A DNA stretch of 64,000 bases from Halichondria panicea (Eukaryota > Porifera > Demospongiae > Suberitida > Halichondriidae): contig NC_087385.1 of NCBI RefSeq assembly GCF_963675165.1, positions 5,969,412 to 6,033,411 of the forward strand, in the 5' to 3' direction. The notes beneath the pieces were generated by a model. The model searched no databases and was not told the DNA's origin. It saw nothing but the letters and a program-made list of their open reading frames with translations. This document shows positions 37,186 to 49,476 of the stretch, one piece after another. The position numbers were made by a program, and so were the translations under genes. Position 1 is the first letter of the stretch, and each line of letters opens with the position of its first letter.

Positions 37186-38392
37186 CCCCGAGGATCCTCG
37201 CTGGTTCCATCACTCCCTGAGCACTCCCATGAAGAGGGAGTTCAATGTTGTACGGCGACCTAGCCTCGGGTTTGATGCCACCTCAGCTGAGGAACTGGCA
37301 GAGATCATGTGCTCTCTAGACTACAAGCTATTCAGGAGAATTCCGGTATATACACATTCTCATGTCATCACCCTTTTACATCCATAAAAGATAATTGTAG
37401 CATTGAATGCTTCGTACAAAACACTCGTGCTTTAGGTTCAATAATACCAAGAAACATTTGTATTATAGGTCCTTGTACTGTACTGTTTCATTTTCACATG
37501 TACCATTTCTTGATTGTAATAGTTATTCTGCTAACTCTGCAGATACGAGAGTTCTGCCTATATGCCCACGCAGCCAAGCCAAGCAAGGAGACTCCACGCA
37601 TAGAGGAGTGCATCCAGCTGTTCAACGGGCTCACTCTCTGGGTGGTCTGCAACATACTGCGAGAGTTCACCATTGTCAAGAGGGCAGACATCATTGAGAA
37701 GTTCATCGACACTACCAAGGTCAGTTTATCAATTAGTGTCTAGCAATACTTCCTGGAACCCAGAGTGTCCAATGCATAGTTCACAAAAGGAAACATGTTC
37801 AGTTTAAATCTTCAACAAGACTCTACAGACCATGCTGTTATATACATGTAGATATGGCATATGTAGATATGGCATATGTATGATGCTCTGTATGATGTAT
37901 ACATCATTCTTTTAGTTTAGACAAGGCTAGCTATTGAAAATTCACTGGGAACATTTGGGAACATTAGGAACAGTAAGAGCCAGTATTTATAAAATTAAGC
38001 TGGCTTCGCATATTTCGTGACGATTTACGTGCAGTACTAACCCTTCTCTTCACTGCACACAGCACTTGCACAGTCTCCATTGCTATAACACGCTCCTGGC
38101 GGTGGTGGGAGGCCTGAACCATTTCAGTGTCCGTCGCCTCAACCAAACGTGGGTACATGTGGACAAGGCCAAGAAAGAGGAACTCACTACATGGACTGAG
38201 TTCTTCAGCTCTCATATGAACTACGCCAAGTATCGACAGACTGTGACTGCTCTCCATGGAGGCTTCCATATCCCTGTCATGTATGTCCACATGTGCTACC
38301 TTTACAGTAGTACACTGCTAGCGTCTACGTATACGGTATATTCATGCCTACAATATCGACAGTATGTTCATGTTCATGTTCATGTCCATGTA

Positions 38393-38459
<67 letters not shown>

Positions 38460-40830
38460 ACCACAGAGGCATCCTGCTCAAAGACCTTGTAGCCGTGGAC
38501 TCTCAGTCTAAGGACTACAGTGACTCCAGTTTGGGAGTGGTCAATATCAACAAGTACCGTCTCTTGTGGACCCTACTCTCTGCCATGAAACAAGCTCAAC
38601 TCACAACCCCAAAGACACCACCTGATGTCGAGCACATGAGGATTCTCAGGGTGAGCTGAGTGGTTCTATTGACTCCCCCTATTAGGCTAGTAGGATATTT
38701 TAGGGCACATGTAACTGATGTGCTAGCTTACATATACACAACCATGTAGCTAACTCCTTTCTGCATAGCAGTAATTGTAATGTCTAGGTATTGTTAGCTT
38801 TCTAGTTTGTAAATAACAAACAAAAGCTACACACTGTATGTGTATTCACTAGTTGAACCCTCTGACCCCCCCCCCCCCCAGGCTGCAGTGAACCAGGCTA
38901 ACATGGATGATGATGCCCTTGAGGAGTTGTCTGTCTCTCGAGAGCCCCGATCACGAGATTCTAACTCTATTACTCGCTCCGTGGTGGACCAGCTTCCCAA
39001 ATTCTCAGAGTGGGCCGCAGGGAGACAGGGATCTCTTGATGGCGACACCCTCTCAAAGCATGTCCGGCAGATGGTTGATGTGAGTGTGTGTGTGGGTGGA
39101 TCGATATGCATACTGACCTTCCTACACATTCTGTGGTCACTGCCTTGTGGTGATGCAGCAATTCCCCAATATATATTTTGATTGACTTTATTCAGCCAAA
39201 GCATTAATTGTTATCTTGCATGCTACAGGCTGTGTTTCGAGCTTACGACAGTGACAACAGTGGTACGATCAGCACTGAAGAGTTTGACTCCATCTCCTCC
39301 AACTTTCCCTTCATTGAGCACTTCTCTGTTCTCGACCAGGACAAGTGAGCTACTTATAGCTACATTGTACATAATGGGCATACACATGCGTTGATTACTG
39401 TACAGCAATTTTGTGGCTTTACTCAAAGAATTTTTGTTAGCATATTCTTTACATGTGTATGTAATTACTAGCAGCCATAATTATAGAACATGATAACACG
39501 CAGAAACTTTGTGAGTTACCTGAATGCACGCACACACACGCACGCATGCGCACACACACACACACACGCACGCATGCGCACACACACACACACACACACG
39601 CACGCACACAGTGATGGTACAATCAGTTACGAAGAGCTTCTCTCCTACTTCCTATCTGCCAACACTTCACTGAGACAGAGATTCACTCACAAGTTTGAGG
39701 AGCACACGTTCCTCTCCTCCCCCGTCTGTGCTCACTGCAAGGGAATGGTGAGTCTGTGGTGGGGGTGTGAGGGTGAGTCTGTGAGGGGTGTGAGGGTGAG
39801 TCTGTGAGGGGGTGTGAGGGTGAGTCTGTGAGGGGGTGTGAGGGTGAGCCTGTGAGGGGTGTGAGGGTGAGCCTGTGAGGGTGTGCGTGTAAACATTTTG
39901 TTTCACTTCAAATGCAGGTCTCAGATCAAATTATATTACTTTCTGTTAGACCTTTGCTTTGCATAAAACAGTGTACATTGCTACACAGTGTGTTTGCATA
40001 GTGACTTGTCTCAATTTCAATTTTCCATTCCCCTACACAGATGAAAGGTATAGTTCGTCAAGGTGTTCGGTGTAAGGACTGTGCCATCAGTTGTCACAAG
40101 CATTGCAAGGATTACGTAGTTATTGACTGCAAGAAGACCAAGGAGAAGAAAAGTAAGTGTGCATGTGTTACAGTCATGTATGTGTAGGTAACACTATACA
40201 GCTGGTTTCAAAAGTCTTTGGTACGTAATGATGGTTGTCTCCCCCCCCCCCCCCCCCCACAAGCACTGTGTGGGTGTGGGTGTGTGTGGGTGTGTGGGTG
40301 TACTTGATTTTCAGTCTTGTGATGTTGTATACTAGTGGTGTACACAGTAGTTATGTCATGCGTATTGTATTGTCCTGCTCAGAGGGGAGCAAGGGGAGAC
40401 AAGCCAGTGCTGTCAATCCCGAGGGCTTAGAGCTCTACTGTGATGATGATATATCACTCAAGGAGAGACTCCAGAGGGCTGAAGTGGTGAGCTCTCTCAT
40501 TACCCTCAGATGTGTGTGCTTACAAAATCTCTGAAGAGAGAAAACTTTTCCTCTCTTTCACTTGTACTACCCTCTCCTCTATTGGATTTGATGTAACCAA
40601 ATGTTGGCTGCACATTTATACTTGATACTCCACACACACACATGCAGGCCCGTGATGCCCTCTCTGCTGAGAACTCTGAGCTACTGGCCAAGCTGGCTGA
40701 GGCCAATGCTAAGATCCATCAGCTGCAGAGCCACATAGCAGTCATACGACAACACACCATCGGCTTCATCCTCGAGCAAATGAATACCCTTAACCCATCA
40801 ATGACCGCTCCACCTGGTACCGAGGTCTAA
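34987..40830 (+). CDS. RASGRP: RAS guanyl-releasing protein
   Basis: Fourteen exons join in frame to 674 residues: 34987-35047, 35154-35304, 35952-36044, 36803-36934, 37186-37345, 37543-37719, 38063-38280, 38467-38650, 38882-39079, 39229-39344, 39612-39747, 40041-40152, 40383-40486 and 40648-40830. Order: REM domain (to about 150; [17 protein letters not shown]), CDC25-type RasGEF core (about 180-430; [55 protein letters not shown]), and two EF hands ([15 protein letters not shown] and [13 protein letters not shown]). A C1 domain follows ([32 protein letters not shown]), then a C-terminal coiled coil ([19 protein letters not shown]). This is the complete RASGRP layout, linking diacylglycerol and Ca2+ to Ras/Rap activation at membranes. 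Several introns end in (CA)n tracts. Confidence 0.96.
35342..35468. repeat. Tandem duplication, about 63 bp x 2
   Basis: GGTAGCCTCAAGCA-TAGA through AGGTATCTATAGGATA occurs twice in a row in RASGRP intron 2, with a few changes. Confidence 0.85.
37098..37185. repeat. (CA)n tract ending in a RASGRP acceptor
   Basis: CA repeat with two CCCA interruptions running into CACAG at 37185, the acceptor of the exon at 37186. Confidence 0.9.
38397..38459. repeat. Compound (CA)n(CT)n microsatellite before a RASGRP acceptor
   Basis: About twelve CA units followed by about twenty CT units, then AACCACAG as the acceptor at 38466. Confidence 0.9.
39520..39611. repeat. (CA)n / CGCA tract ending in a RASGRP acceptor
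   Basis: ACACACGCACGCATGCG blocks alternate with CA runs and end in CACACAG at 39611. Confidence 0.85.
39755..39890. repeat. G-rich tandem repeat, unit about 24 bp
   Basis: GTGAGTCTGTGAGGGGGTGT-type units repeat about five times directly after the RASGRP donor at 39748. Several units contain potential cryptic GTGAGT donors. Confidence 0.8.
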
Positions 40831-41455
40831 ACTGATTTATTCCAACTGCACAAATACTCCATAGTTTTTCTGTCACCAAGTATAGAATTTTTTTTATTTT
40901 TTTACGTACCGTTGGTTTTTGTTGAAACTTCACAGCTTATAAGTGAAAAATCTTTGCAAAGTAGTGCACTTTGCATATAACTTTTGCTCTTGCAGTAAAT
41001 AACAGAGCCAATTAACAATTCAACTGAGCTAAGCTCCTTGCTAATACAATAGTCTCGAATACTACTATTAAATACGAGTGTTGCAAGCTGCGCTGTGCTA
41101 ATGCCTCTCGCCATGTTATGCTTTCGCTCAAGAGTGTTAAATATAGTAGAGGGAATAAAGCTATAACATTAAAGTTAGCTCACTGACTTGTTTTACATGC
41201 ATGCATCTATATTCACTCTTCATATACACCGGCCTTAAAAAGAAAGTGCGGCCTTGGATCGAGGCTAAAAGATTCCCTTCCTTATTTTATCTATTACGGA
41301 CTAAGTGTTAATTTGTGGTTTTTTGTTGAATGATCTTTTACCAGTAATCCAACCTCTGCTGTGTTTACATCTCTTCTACTGAGGTAAGGAAAATAGGCTC
41401 ACAGTGTGACAGCCTATGATTGCCTTCATACACGCAGGAAGGAAGCACTCCAGTG
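40831..41455. other. Intergenic, with probable 5' UTR exon of the CARD gene
   Basis: AT-rich. An inverse TAGCCTCGATCC relative is at about 41233-41270. A donor-like CTACTGAG|GTAAGG at about 41382 and an acceptor CACGCAG just before 41437 suggest a short 5' UTR intron. Confidence 0.4.
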
Positions 41456-41770
41456 ATGGACAGCAACATCAAGATGAGAATTCTGAAGAAGTTCACAGTA
41501 GAGCTGACTCGAGATATGAACCCTGACCACATGAAGACATCGTTATTTGCCAAACAGCTGCTCACTACAGACGAAGTGGAACGAATCAATCTACCCACCA
41601 TGACAACCAGAGACAAGAACATGTTTATCTTGATGAAGCTGCCCAGTAAGGGACGGCAAGCGTTCGATTTGTTTATGGACTGTCTGAAAGAAACGAGTGA
41701 AGAGAACCGCTCACATTCTGAACTAGTATCTCAGATTATGCATGAAGTGAACAACGGCACTGAACATTAG
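41456..41770 (+). CDS. CARD-only protein, 104 residues
   Basis: A single coding exon from ATG 41456. The whole product looks like one CARD of the death-fold superfamily. It has the LFAKQLLTTDEVERINLP helix 2-3 pattern, TRDKNMFILMKLPSKGRQAF (helices 4-5, with the typical K-G-x-x-A-F step) and FMDCLKETSEENRSHSELV (helices 5-6). There is no second domain, signal peptide or membrane span. CARDs assemble by homotypic contact in apoptosis and innate signalling. CARD-only proteins often act as decoys or regulators, but its role here is not known. An acceptor-like CAG lies about 20 bp before the ATG, so extra 5' exons are possible and could add a domain. Confidence 0.75.
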   Translation: MDSNIKMRILKKFTVELTRDMNPDHMKTSLFAKQLLTTDEVERINLPTMTTRDKNMFILMKLPSKGRQAFDLFMDCLKETSEENRSHSELVSQIMHEVNNGTEH

Positions 41771-41940
41771 CCGATTATTATGAGTATATTTTTTTACGTT
41801 TGTGCAAATAGAAACACACCTTCTAGGTGTAAATATTTACTTATCTGAACATGTGTACATACATGTATAATATTTTCACTGTGAAGGGCAATTAGCACAA
41901 TAATGATATCAATTAAAGCGCTATGATATTGTATTATAGA

Positions 41941-44900
41941 CTAGAAGTGTGACGTGTTTGCTGCTGATCTATTGCCCTGGTCTCCATCATGGTTGTCATA
42001 ATCAGCTAGTTGTAGTTCATTCCCTCCCTCCAAAGCGCTGTTCTTGAACACTGTCGGGCGATCATCCCCCCCTGATATCACATGACCATTTCCCGGGGGT
42101 TTGGTCAGTTGCTCTGTGTCGTCCCAAGATGCCTCACCACCACCTCCATCATCATCATCACTTAAGAAAGACTGTGTGTATGGTGTGGGCGTGTGTGGGC
42201 CCGTGTGTGTGGGTGGAAGCATAGATAGTAGAAGAGACAGATTGCATGGGAAATAATTGTGTGCACAAATATAGACAAGAGGGTACAGCATAAAGACACC
42301 TTATAGAGACAAAAGCTATCCATTATTATAGAGGAGTGTAATGTTGTCCTATGGTCATAATTATGTAATGACTGAGCATGCACACACTCACCATGAGTGT
42401 AGAGACATCTCTTCCCTTCTTCCAACGTCGACCATGACTATCGAATGTGCTCATGGTGGCCATACTGCTCCTGCCCAGGGAGGACCCAGCACTGCCAATA
42501 CTCATCCTAGAGGTCGACATAACAATTATTAACAGTGTGATTATGTGTCATGAGAAGCTACGTAGTCTGTTAAAAAAAAGGTAAATCACATAAAACGCCT
42601 TACAGCTGCTTTTTCACTTACATATCCTCTCCAAGTAGTCGAACTCTTGCATTTTTCTTTCTCTTGTTGTTTCCTGGACACACAAAACGTGAACACACAC
42701 ACACACATCATACTATATATGAACGGCACCATGTATGCACTGACCTTTCCTGGACTTGTAGCACCAGCAAGCTACCACACAGGAGAGCAACAGACACAGT
42801 AACAGTGCCACGCCCCCAGCACCTGCCCCAACAATCACTGTCAGCATTGGAGCTACAGGGGACAACTAATAATTTTTTTTTGCCCCAGAAAATAAAACAT
42901 AAAAATTGTAATTATGGCTATAAAAAATTTATCCAGACACAAATCAAGTAAGCCACAGTTGTTTCACCTGTTGTTGGTGTAATTGCTGTTGAGCATTGAT
43001 CGTTGGCCACAGGTAAGTGGGCGGAGTCCAAACAGCTGTAACCAGGCGGACATGCCTCACATGAGGTAGAGCCAGGAGTCAGAGAGTAGCGGTCGCTAGG
43101 GCAGGTCTATGAAAACACAAATTCTAGGTTGAGGATATACGTGCACTTTTTTAACACTTACCACACACACACTCGATGATGCTGCATTCTCCACATCGCT
43201 GAACGTCCCAGGAGGGCAAGGAATGGGGAAGTTCCTCCAATCAGGACAGCTAATTAGTCAGTAACCACAGTGTAATATAAGACACACACACACACACTCG
43301 AATCTTACTAGTAGCCTTGGGGGCAGGTGACACAACTCTCCTCTCCCAACGCAAAGTATCGTCCAGGTGTGCAGGTGGTGAAAACACACTCTAAACGAAA
43401 CACGAGTAGTCAAACACAAATGCAAATCTCGATGATCTCAATTACCTGGAGTGTTGCAGTCGATGCACGGATGCACTGTAATGTTGTCCAATGCCACATA
43501 CACAGGGAGTGAAGCGTCCATCTCCCCCTCACCAGACTGTCCAACAGAGAATGTCAACTCTCTCTCACTTGACAAGCTAACAGAGTTCAGATCGATGGAG
43601 ACCACCTCGTAGCTCCAGTCCACTGAGTTAGCAGCTGTCGCTAGTAGACTGGTCCAAACCTGACCAATGCCTCCCACAGATACCGCCAGCTCTAACGAGG
43701 ATGATGCAGAGTAGGAAAAGGAGATGGCACAGTAGGTGTCTCCGATACGAGACGAGGTGACCGTGCTCGAGGGGAGAGTGGTGGATGTGTAATCACCATA
43801 GAGGAAGTTGCCTGTGTGTGTGTGTGTGCGTGTAAGTAAGTAATGGGATGCATATATACATACTATAGTATTTGATTGATGCAACTAATCAACCATGTCA
43901 TGATTGAACCTCTTGCTAGACATAAGTACATAGGTGGAACTGTGCGTACGCATAACATTAATACTGTAATAACAGGACATCTATTTAACTGTAGGTACTG
44001 ACATGCACGCACATGCATGTGTAAAGTTACATACCCTGTTCAACTAAATGTAGTAGATACCTTGATTAGAAGCCAGTGCTGGTACAGGTGCCTCTGCTCC
44101 GGTCAGCTGTCGTACACCACTCCCCACATTCCACTCTCCACACTCCCCCTCAAAGTCACAGCCCCGAGGCAACGAGCAGTTTTCACTGGCCGACAAGAGG
44201 ATGAACTCTATGAGCACTGTTGTCTCAATACGACTGTTGTCAGGGTGATAGTCAGAGTTAACTACAGAAGCTGAGATCTGCAAAAAAAGAACTCCGTAAA
44301 TTCTGCAAGAGTCTGATAATTATGATAATAAATACAATAGATATGCTCACATACATTATCTACAATGGAGTGTATGCATGGTAACAGCCCCTTCCCCCCC
44401 CCCCCCCACCTCTATGTATCCAGGAGTGTGAGGTAGCACTCTATCAGAGGGGATAGCACTGATGAAGATGGATGCAGCGTGGGCAGACTCTGGTGACACA
44501 CTGAAGCTGGGCTCCAACTCACTGGGAATAACTGCACGGCCAAAGCAATCGTATCACTGTAAATACATAAACCGATTACCTAATGACATTACGATAGGTA
44601 GGGAGTGTACAGTTTTGGCACTAAATTCACAATGAACAAATGAGGTCACTTAGTAACAGCAGGAGTATATCTTCTGTATGTCTAACCTCTTATCAATGAG
44701 AATTCCAAGAGAGCAGATGAACAATCCAGTAGATCTGCAGACAGTGATAGCACTTGCTCAGTCCTCAGGAACAAATCAACATCAGAGGGATACGTCAAAT
44801 TGAGTCCAATATTTTGGAGTTGAGGAAAGTCGCAAGGTAGACAAAACTGGAGCTCTACATTATCTATAGCTGCAGAGTAAGTAAGAATTCAAACATAAAC

Positions 44901-47900
44901 AAAATTTGTCAAAAAAATGTTCAGCAAGTACATACTTACAGGACAGTGTAAATACATTGGAGGTTTATACTAACTACAGAAGCTAACCCTACTTACCAAC
45001 AGTGGCAGCACCAGTTCCTTGCAGTACAAATTGCAATTCTTCCTCTTGACTACTAGTGACAAACTGTTCACCATTGCTCCTCACACCGACCCACCCACTG
45101 GTGGCCATGGAGCTAGACCATACCACATTTCCAGACGTACTACGCAGACTCAGTACGGCATCATCGCTTAGTTGATAAGAGAATGAGTATCCACACACAT
45201 ACCATGCTTTGGTATACGAGATGCCAACGGTCTCCTCGCCAGCACTTAACTCAGCCAAAACAAAATGACCAAATGAATTCCCAGCTGAGTCTTCGTTTAC
45301 GAAAGTCACAGGGGTACTTTCAGCTGTTGCTATGACACCAGCGTTAAGTTGCCAGAAGCAATCAGGGGTTTCAAAATCACAAAACAGGTTATCTTTAGGT
45401 CCGATATATACTGCATGGAGATTAAAAGTAATATCAAAATCACTGTAAGGAATTAATGGACGCTTACCGTTTGCATATTCATCGCTTGAGCCTAGACTGT
45501 TGTACAGTGTTGCCATAACAATATAGCTATGTCCACTTTGCAAGCTCCTAGTTACGAGTTGACTAGAGGTCACACTAACGTGGTAGATGAGGTCAGGAGT
45601 TGCTCTCTTGACTCGATGCTCTTGCAAGATTACGTGAATCTCAAAGGACACAATGGAAGACCCTCCGCTGTACTGTAGGTCCCATTCAATGAGGATGGAC
45701 TGGTTGGACTGCTCAGTGGCTCGAAGATAGTGAAGCTTGGGAACTGAAATGAAACATTGAGAGTGATCTGATAAATTATTTGAACGTAATGCTGCATGAA
45801 ATATACACATCAAATTGATGATCGCAAACTGAATGCTGAGAGAAAATGCCACCTTGCACGTACATACCAGATGACAGTGTAGTGATGTTGATGGCATTCG
45901 AGAGACTAGAGCCAGCTGTGTTAATGGAGGCTACCACCATCCAGTAGAAGGTCCCAGGGTGGAGTCCGGTCACATTCACTCTGAGTACGTTTGAATCAAC
46001 TGAGGAAAGCGTCTGGTAGTCTTCCTCATCTGCATGGCGTACCCACACCTCAAAGCTGTCAAGAGGTTTAAGAACATATGGGTTGGGATGGGAACTCGTT
46101 GAGGGAGAGTCCCAGATGATCGTGGCAGAGGTCATGTCGGGGCCAGAAATAACTTCTAGGTTCAGAGGAGGGTCCGGATAATCTGCAATTATAATAAATT
46201 ATATCATTATCGAAAAAATGTCAAGTGGTTAAGTCGGTTAAGTTTGAGCTGAAAGAAGATCATCAGAAATTGAATATTTTATTGTATGATAGAGATTTTC
46301 ACTCACCAATGATATTCACTAAGTAGCCAAGTGTACGATTCCCACACTGGTTGGTGACATTACAGTCATACACACCAGCATCTTCTATAGTCAGATTATG
46401 CACAACCAGCGAATGTTGATTCACAGTATAATGATCACTCGACTCCAGAATAGTGCGCTCATCGATGTGCACCCATTTGTATACCCTCGCTATCGGGTTG
46501 GCAAAATATTCACAAGACAGCGAGATTTCTGTAGCAACTGAAACTTCCATTACCCTCGAAGACAGTGGGTCTGAGGTGATGATGGGAGGTCCAAACTGAG
46601 GCTCTGTGCAGTCAATAGTGTGAGTAGCCACTACTCTTATAGTGAGTGCTGCATCTGTTGAGAGAGATGGACTGCCACCATCGGTAGCCGTGATGGTCAG
46701 AGTGTAAGTATGAGGAAGAATGGGTGATCGTGCCACAGTCACATCTCCAAAAGAAGGTACGGCTATCTCAAAGAATCCCTCATCATTTCCAGCAGTGATG
46801 GAGTATGTGATGTCACCATCAATGCCATTGTCATGATCTTGCGCAAGGAATTCAGCTACAAAGTGACCTCGAGGCTCAACATCACTGATATCCAGGGAAT
46901 AGCTGCAGGAATGCAAATTTGTTAGTACCATAATCCATAGCGGAGTACTGCAAAACAACTACTAGTAGATCAAATATTCAATGCTAAGCAGCTTGCTTTA
47001 GCCTCGATCCCAAGCCGCACTTCCTCTCATTAGAGGCCTATGAAGGAGGCTCAGCTTGCTTAGGTTGCTCAGCTTGCTTAGCATAGTATTGTAACTGTTT
47101 ATATAGCACACTTACTCTGCTGTTGTCTGAAATACTGGAGAGAACTCATTCACAGGGATAACAATGACTTTCACAGTAGCTTGGGAGGAGAGAGAGCTGT
47201 TATCTGCGTCTTGAACCGTTATGTGGAAGTTAAACTCTTGAAACCGCTCATAATCCAATGTCAAATCTGCCAAAAGAAGCACATTCGTAAATATTCCTGC
47301 AGCCTGTCCGAAGATGACTCTAAAAAGTTTCGATTCAACATCTTCAACGATTACTGGAAGGTTGATAGAGTTCCCATTTGGATCTGCGATTGGAATGGGA
47401 CCCAACCTAACGCCAGTGCTACCCTCCACGGTACTAAATTCGTAATAATCCTGATTGAAAAGTGGAGCACTCTGTTCAATCACTAGTTGTGTACTTGCAA
47501 CAAGGACACCACCATATGTGTCTATTATCGGAATAGATATCGAAGGACTTGTATTATTCTCGAGTATTATAGGAAGATCTCTGCTCAAAGATATCATTCC
47601 AGACACGGTAGCTTCTGTACCAGCAATAGCAATGCTCACATTGTCCACCAAGCCTTGAGGATCAGTTGTTAGTTCACCGAAATTCAATGTCTGCCCGAGA
47701 GCTGAAGAAACAGTGAATTGATAAGAGAAGATGATTCCGACTTGCACAGAGAGGGTGGGTGGAGCTGTGTGTGTGATGGTGGGAGGCTGGGAGAAGGAGA
47801 TCATCATGGAGTGGTGAACAGCAGGGGAAATGTTGCTATAGTTGGAGCCAGGGATGTGGATACTTATCTATGAGAAAGAAGGGAAAATATGAAATTTAAT

Positions 47901-48037
47901 AAAGCTCTATTTTGCTGCTTACTTCCAGTCTTCCATTCTGTACACCACTGGGCTCGAGGCCAGGTCCTTGGGCTTGAATTAACAGTACTCCTGTCATTGC
48001 ATCCAGAGAGAATACGCTAGCCACCTGTGGGGGCTCG

Positions 48038-48096
<59 letters not shown>

Positions 48097-49271
48097 GTGT
48101 GTGGGTGTGTGTCAATGGTACCCTATGAATATTTACGCTAACCTGATTCAATGTTGTATTGCAATGGCTGATTGGGACATACTGAAGACGACCCATTGTA
48201 AATTTCCTTTGAAGTGACACGCAAACGTACAGTTATATCATTTGCTCCCATCAGACCAAGACCGCCCGGATTGTCTAGAGCATCATAGTCACAAGGTAGA
48301 CAAAAAGTGAGGGAGATATCATCCAGCCCAAGAAAAAGATCGTAGCCACCCGGCTCCATCGGTGCTTCTCCAAAATCATACGGAGACACTTCAAAGTAGA
48401 GAGACCCCTCAAATGGTTCGGATGTGTTGAAGCTAAGTGTTTCTCTCGTCCAAACAGCATTAGTAGTATCATTGGGTGCCTGGGTCATGTACAGTGAACG
48501 ATAGACATAGTTCTCAAAGAGCAGGCCAACGTCGAGAGGACCACTGACATAGTGTGAGAAAGATATGCCACAAATTAGAATGTATGAGGGAAAATGGAGG
48601 ATTCTTTTTGATTCTGAGAGGGTACTTGATGAAAAATAGAAGTATTGACCTGTGAGAGGGAGAGTGGGGTGCAACCGTTAGCTCACATAATTATGTAGAC
48701 TAAACGACAGGTAGGAGACCATGAATACAATTAAATCAAGGCTTGTAGAGTAGAATCATTGAAAAGCAACAGTATTCAACTGTGTACCTCCCAGCTCTCA
48801 AGGAGGAGGCATGATGGGCTCCAAATACGTTAATTTTTTGCCTGGATTACATTCTTGCATGAATTGCTTTACCACTTTGGTTTCCTGATGCATCCACAGA
48901 TGGACTCAATGTAGGCCGTAACTGCGGCGTGGATATCCCACTGGTCCCCTGAGCATCACTCTCACTGATAGTCCATCCACAGCTGCTCAGAGACTCGAAG
49001 TCACAAGTGTGGTTGCTTCTGATGTCTGCAGTAACCAGAACACAAGAGGCATATTAAATTACTACCCTAATTCCTGTTATTACCTGGAAGCCAGAGAGCT
49101 CAGCATAACTCATTAACATGACATTATGACATCACAAACTAAAACAGCACTAGTGAAAGGGGGGGAGGGGCTGGTCTCACCTTGCATTGGCCCTGAGGGT
49201 GATTGAGAGCTGCTCCCTTGTGGAGACTCTAGCAGAATAACAATCATAAGGAGCACCAGCCGCAGATCCAT
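41941..49271 (-). CDS. Large single-pass receptor: MAM, cadherin, Ig, FN3 and Cys-rich repeats
   Basis: About 20 exons, roughly 1,600 residues, from ATG 49269-49271 to TAG 41941-41943. Order: signal peptide (MDLRLVLLMIVILLE); MAM1 (TCDFESLSSCGWTISE to LDDISLTFC); CLPCDY linker and a beta-rich block; a cadherin-like block (FSLDAMTGVLLIQAQ); two cadherin repeats (LDYERFQEFNFHITVQDADN; YTLTITATDGGSPSLS); and one Ig domain (LSCEY, TIEDAGVYDCNVTNQCG). Two FN3 domains follow, then MAM2 (FCDFETPDCFWQL to IDNVELQFC), CLPCDF linker and a second beta-rich block, and MAM3 (GCDFEGECGEWNVGSG to LDNITVHPC). Next are GCC2/GCC3-type Cys repeats (CPQGYYCPDW, CPPGTFSD, CPPGYSC), a membrane span (VALLLCLLLSCVVACWC) with KSRKGNNKRKK behind it, and a tail of about 130 residues without catalytic domain. 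It is probably an adhesion or recognition receptor. I know no named family with this order. Confidence 0.82.
48040..48112. repeat. (TG)n tract at a receptor acceptor
   Basis: On the minus strand this is (CA)n ending in CACACAG directly before the exon whose high end is at about 48038. Confidence 0.85.
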
Positions 49272-49476
49272 TTTTGCAGCCTGCTCTAGCTAGTATGCAG
49301 CTCATGTCAAGTGCACATTCTTTCGTACGCCCACTACCAGGTCTACCTTACTCACGTGAATTCCGCCCATTATTCATTAAAACACGCTTTCGCAAGATTC
49401 GCTATACCGTACCCAGGGACTCAGGGTTGTCCTCTGTGATAAACAAAAGCTGCTCTGTTAACTATAAAGAAGTACG
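49272..49476. promoter_or_regulatory. Divergent promoter region, receptor / TTC3-like
   Basis: 205 bp between opposite start codons. No TATA box is seen. The promoter role is inferred from the spacing. Confidence 0.4.

Noticed and set aside
42162-42425. HTH/PTH-rich ORFs at (CA)n tracts (also at 13841, 29663, 51530, 59224)
   Set aside because: Low-complexity translation of microsatellites.
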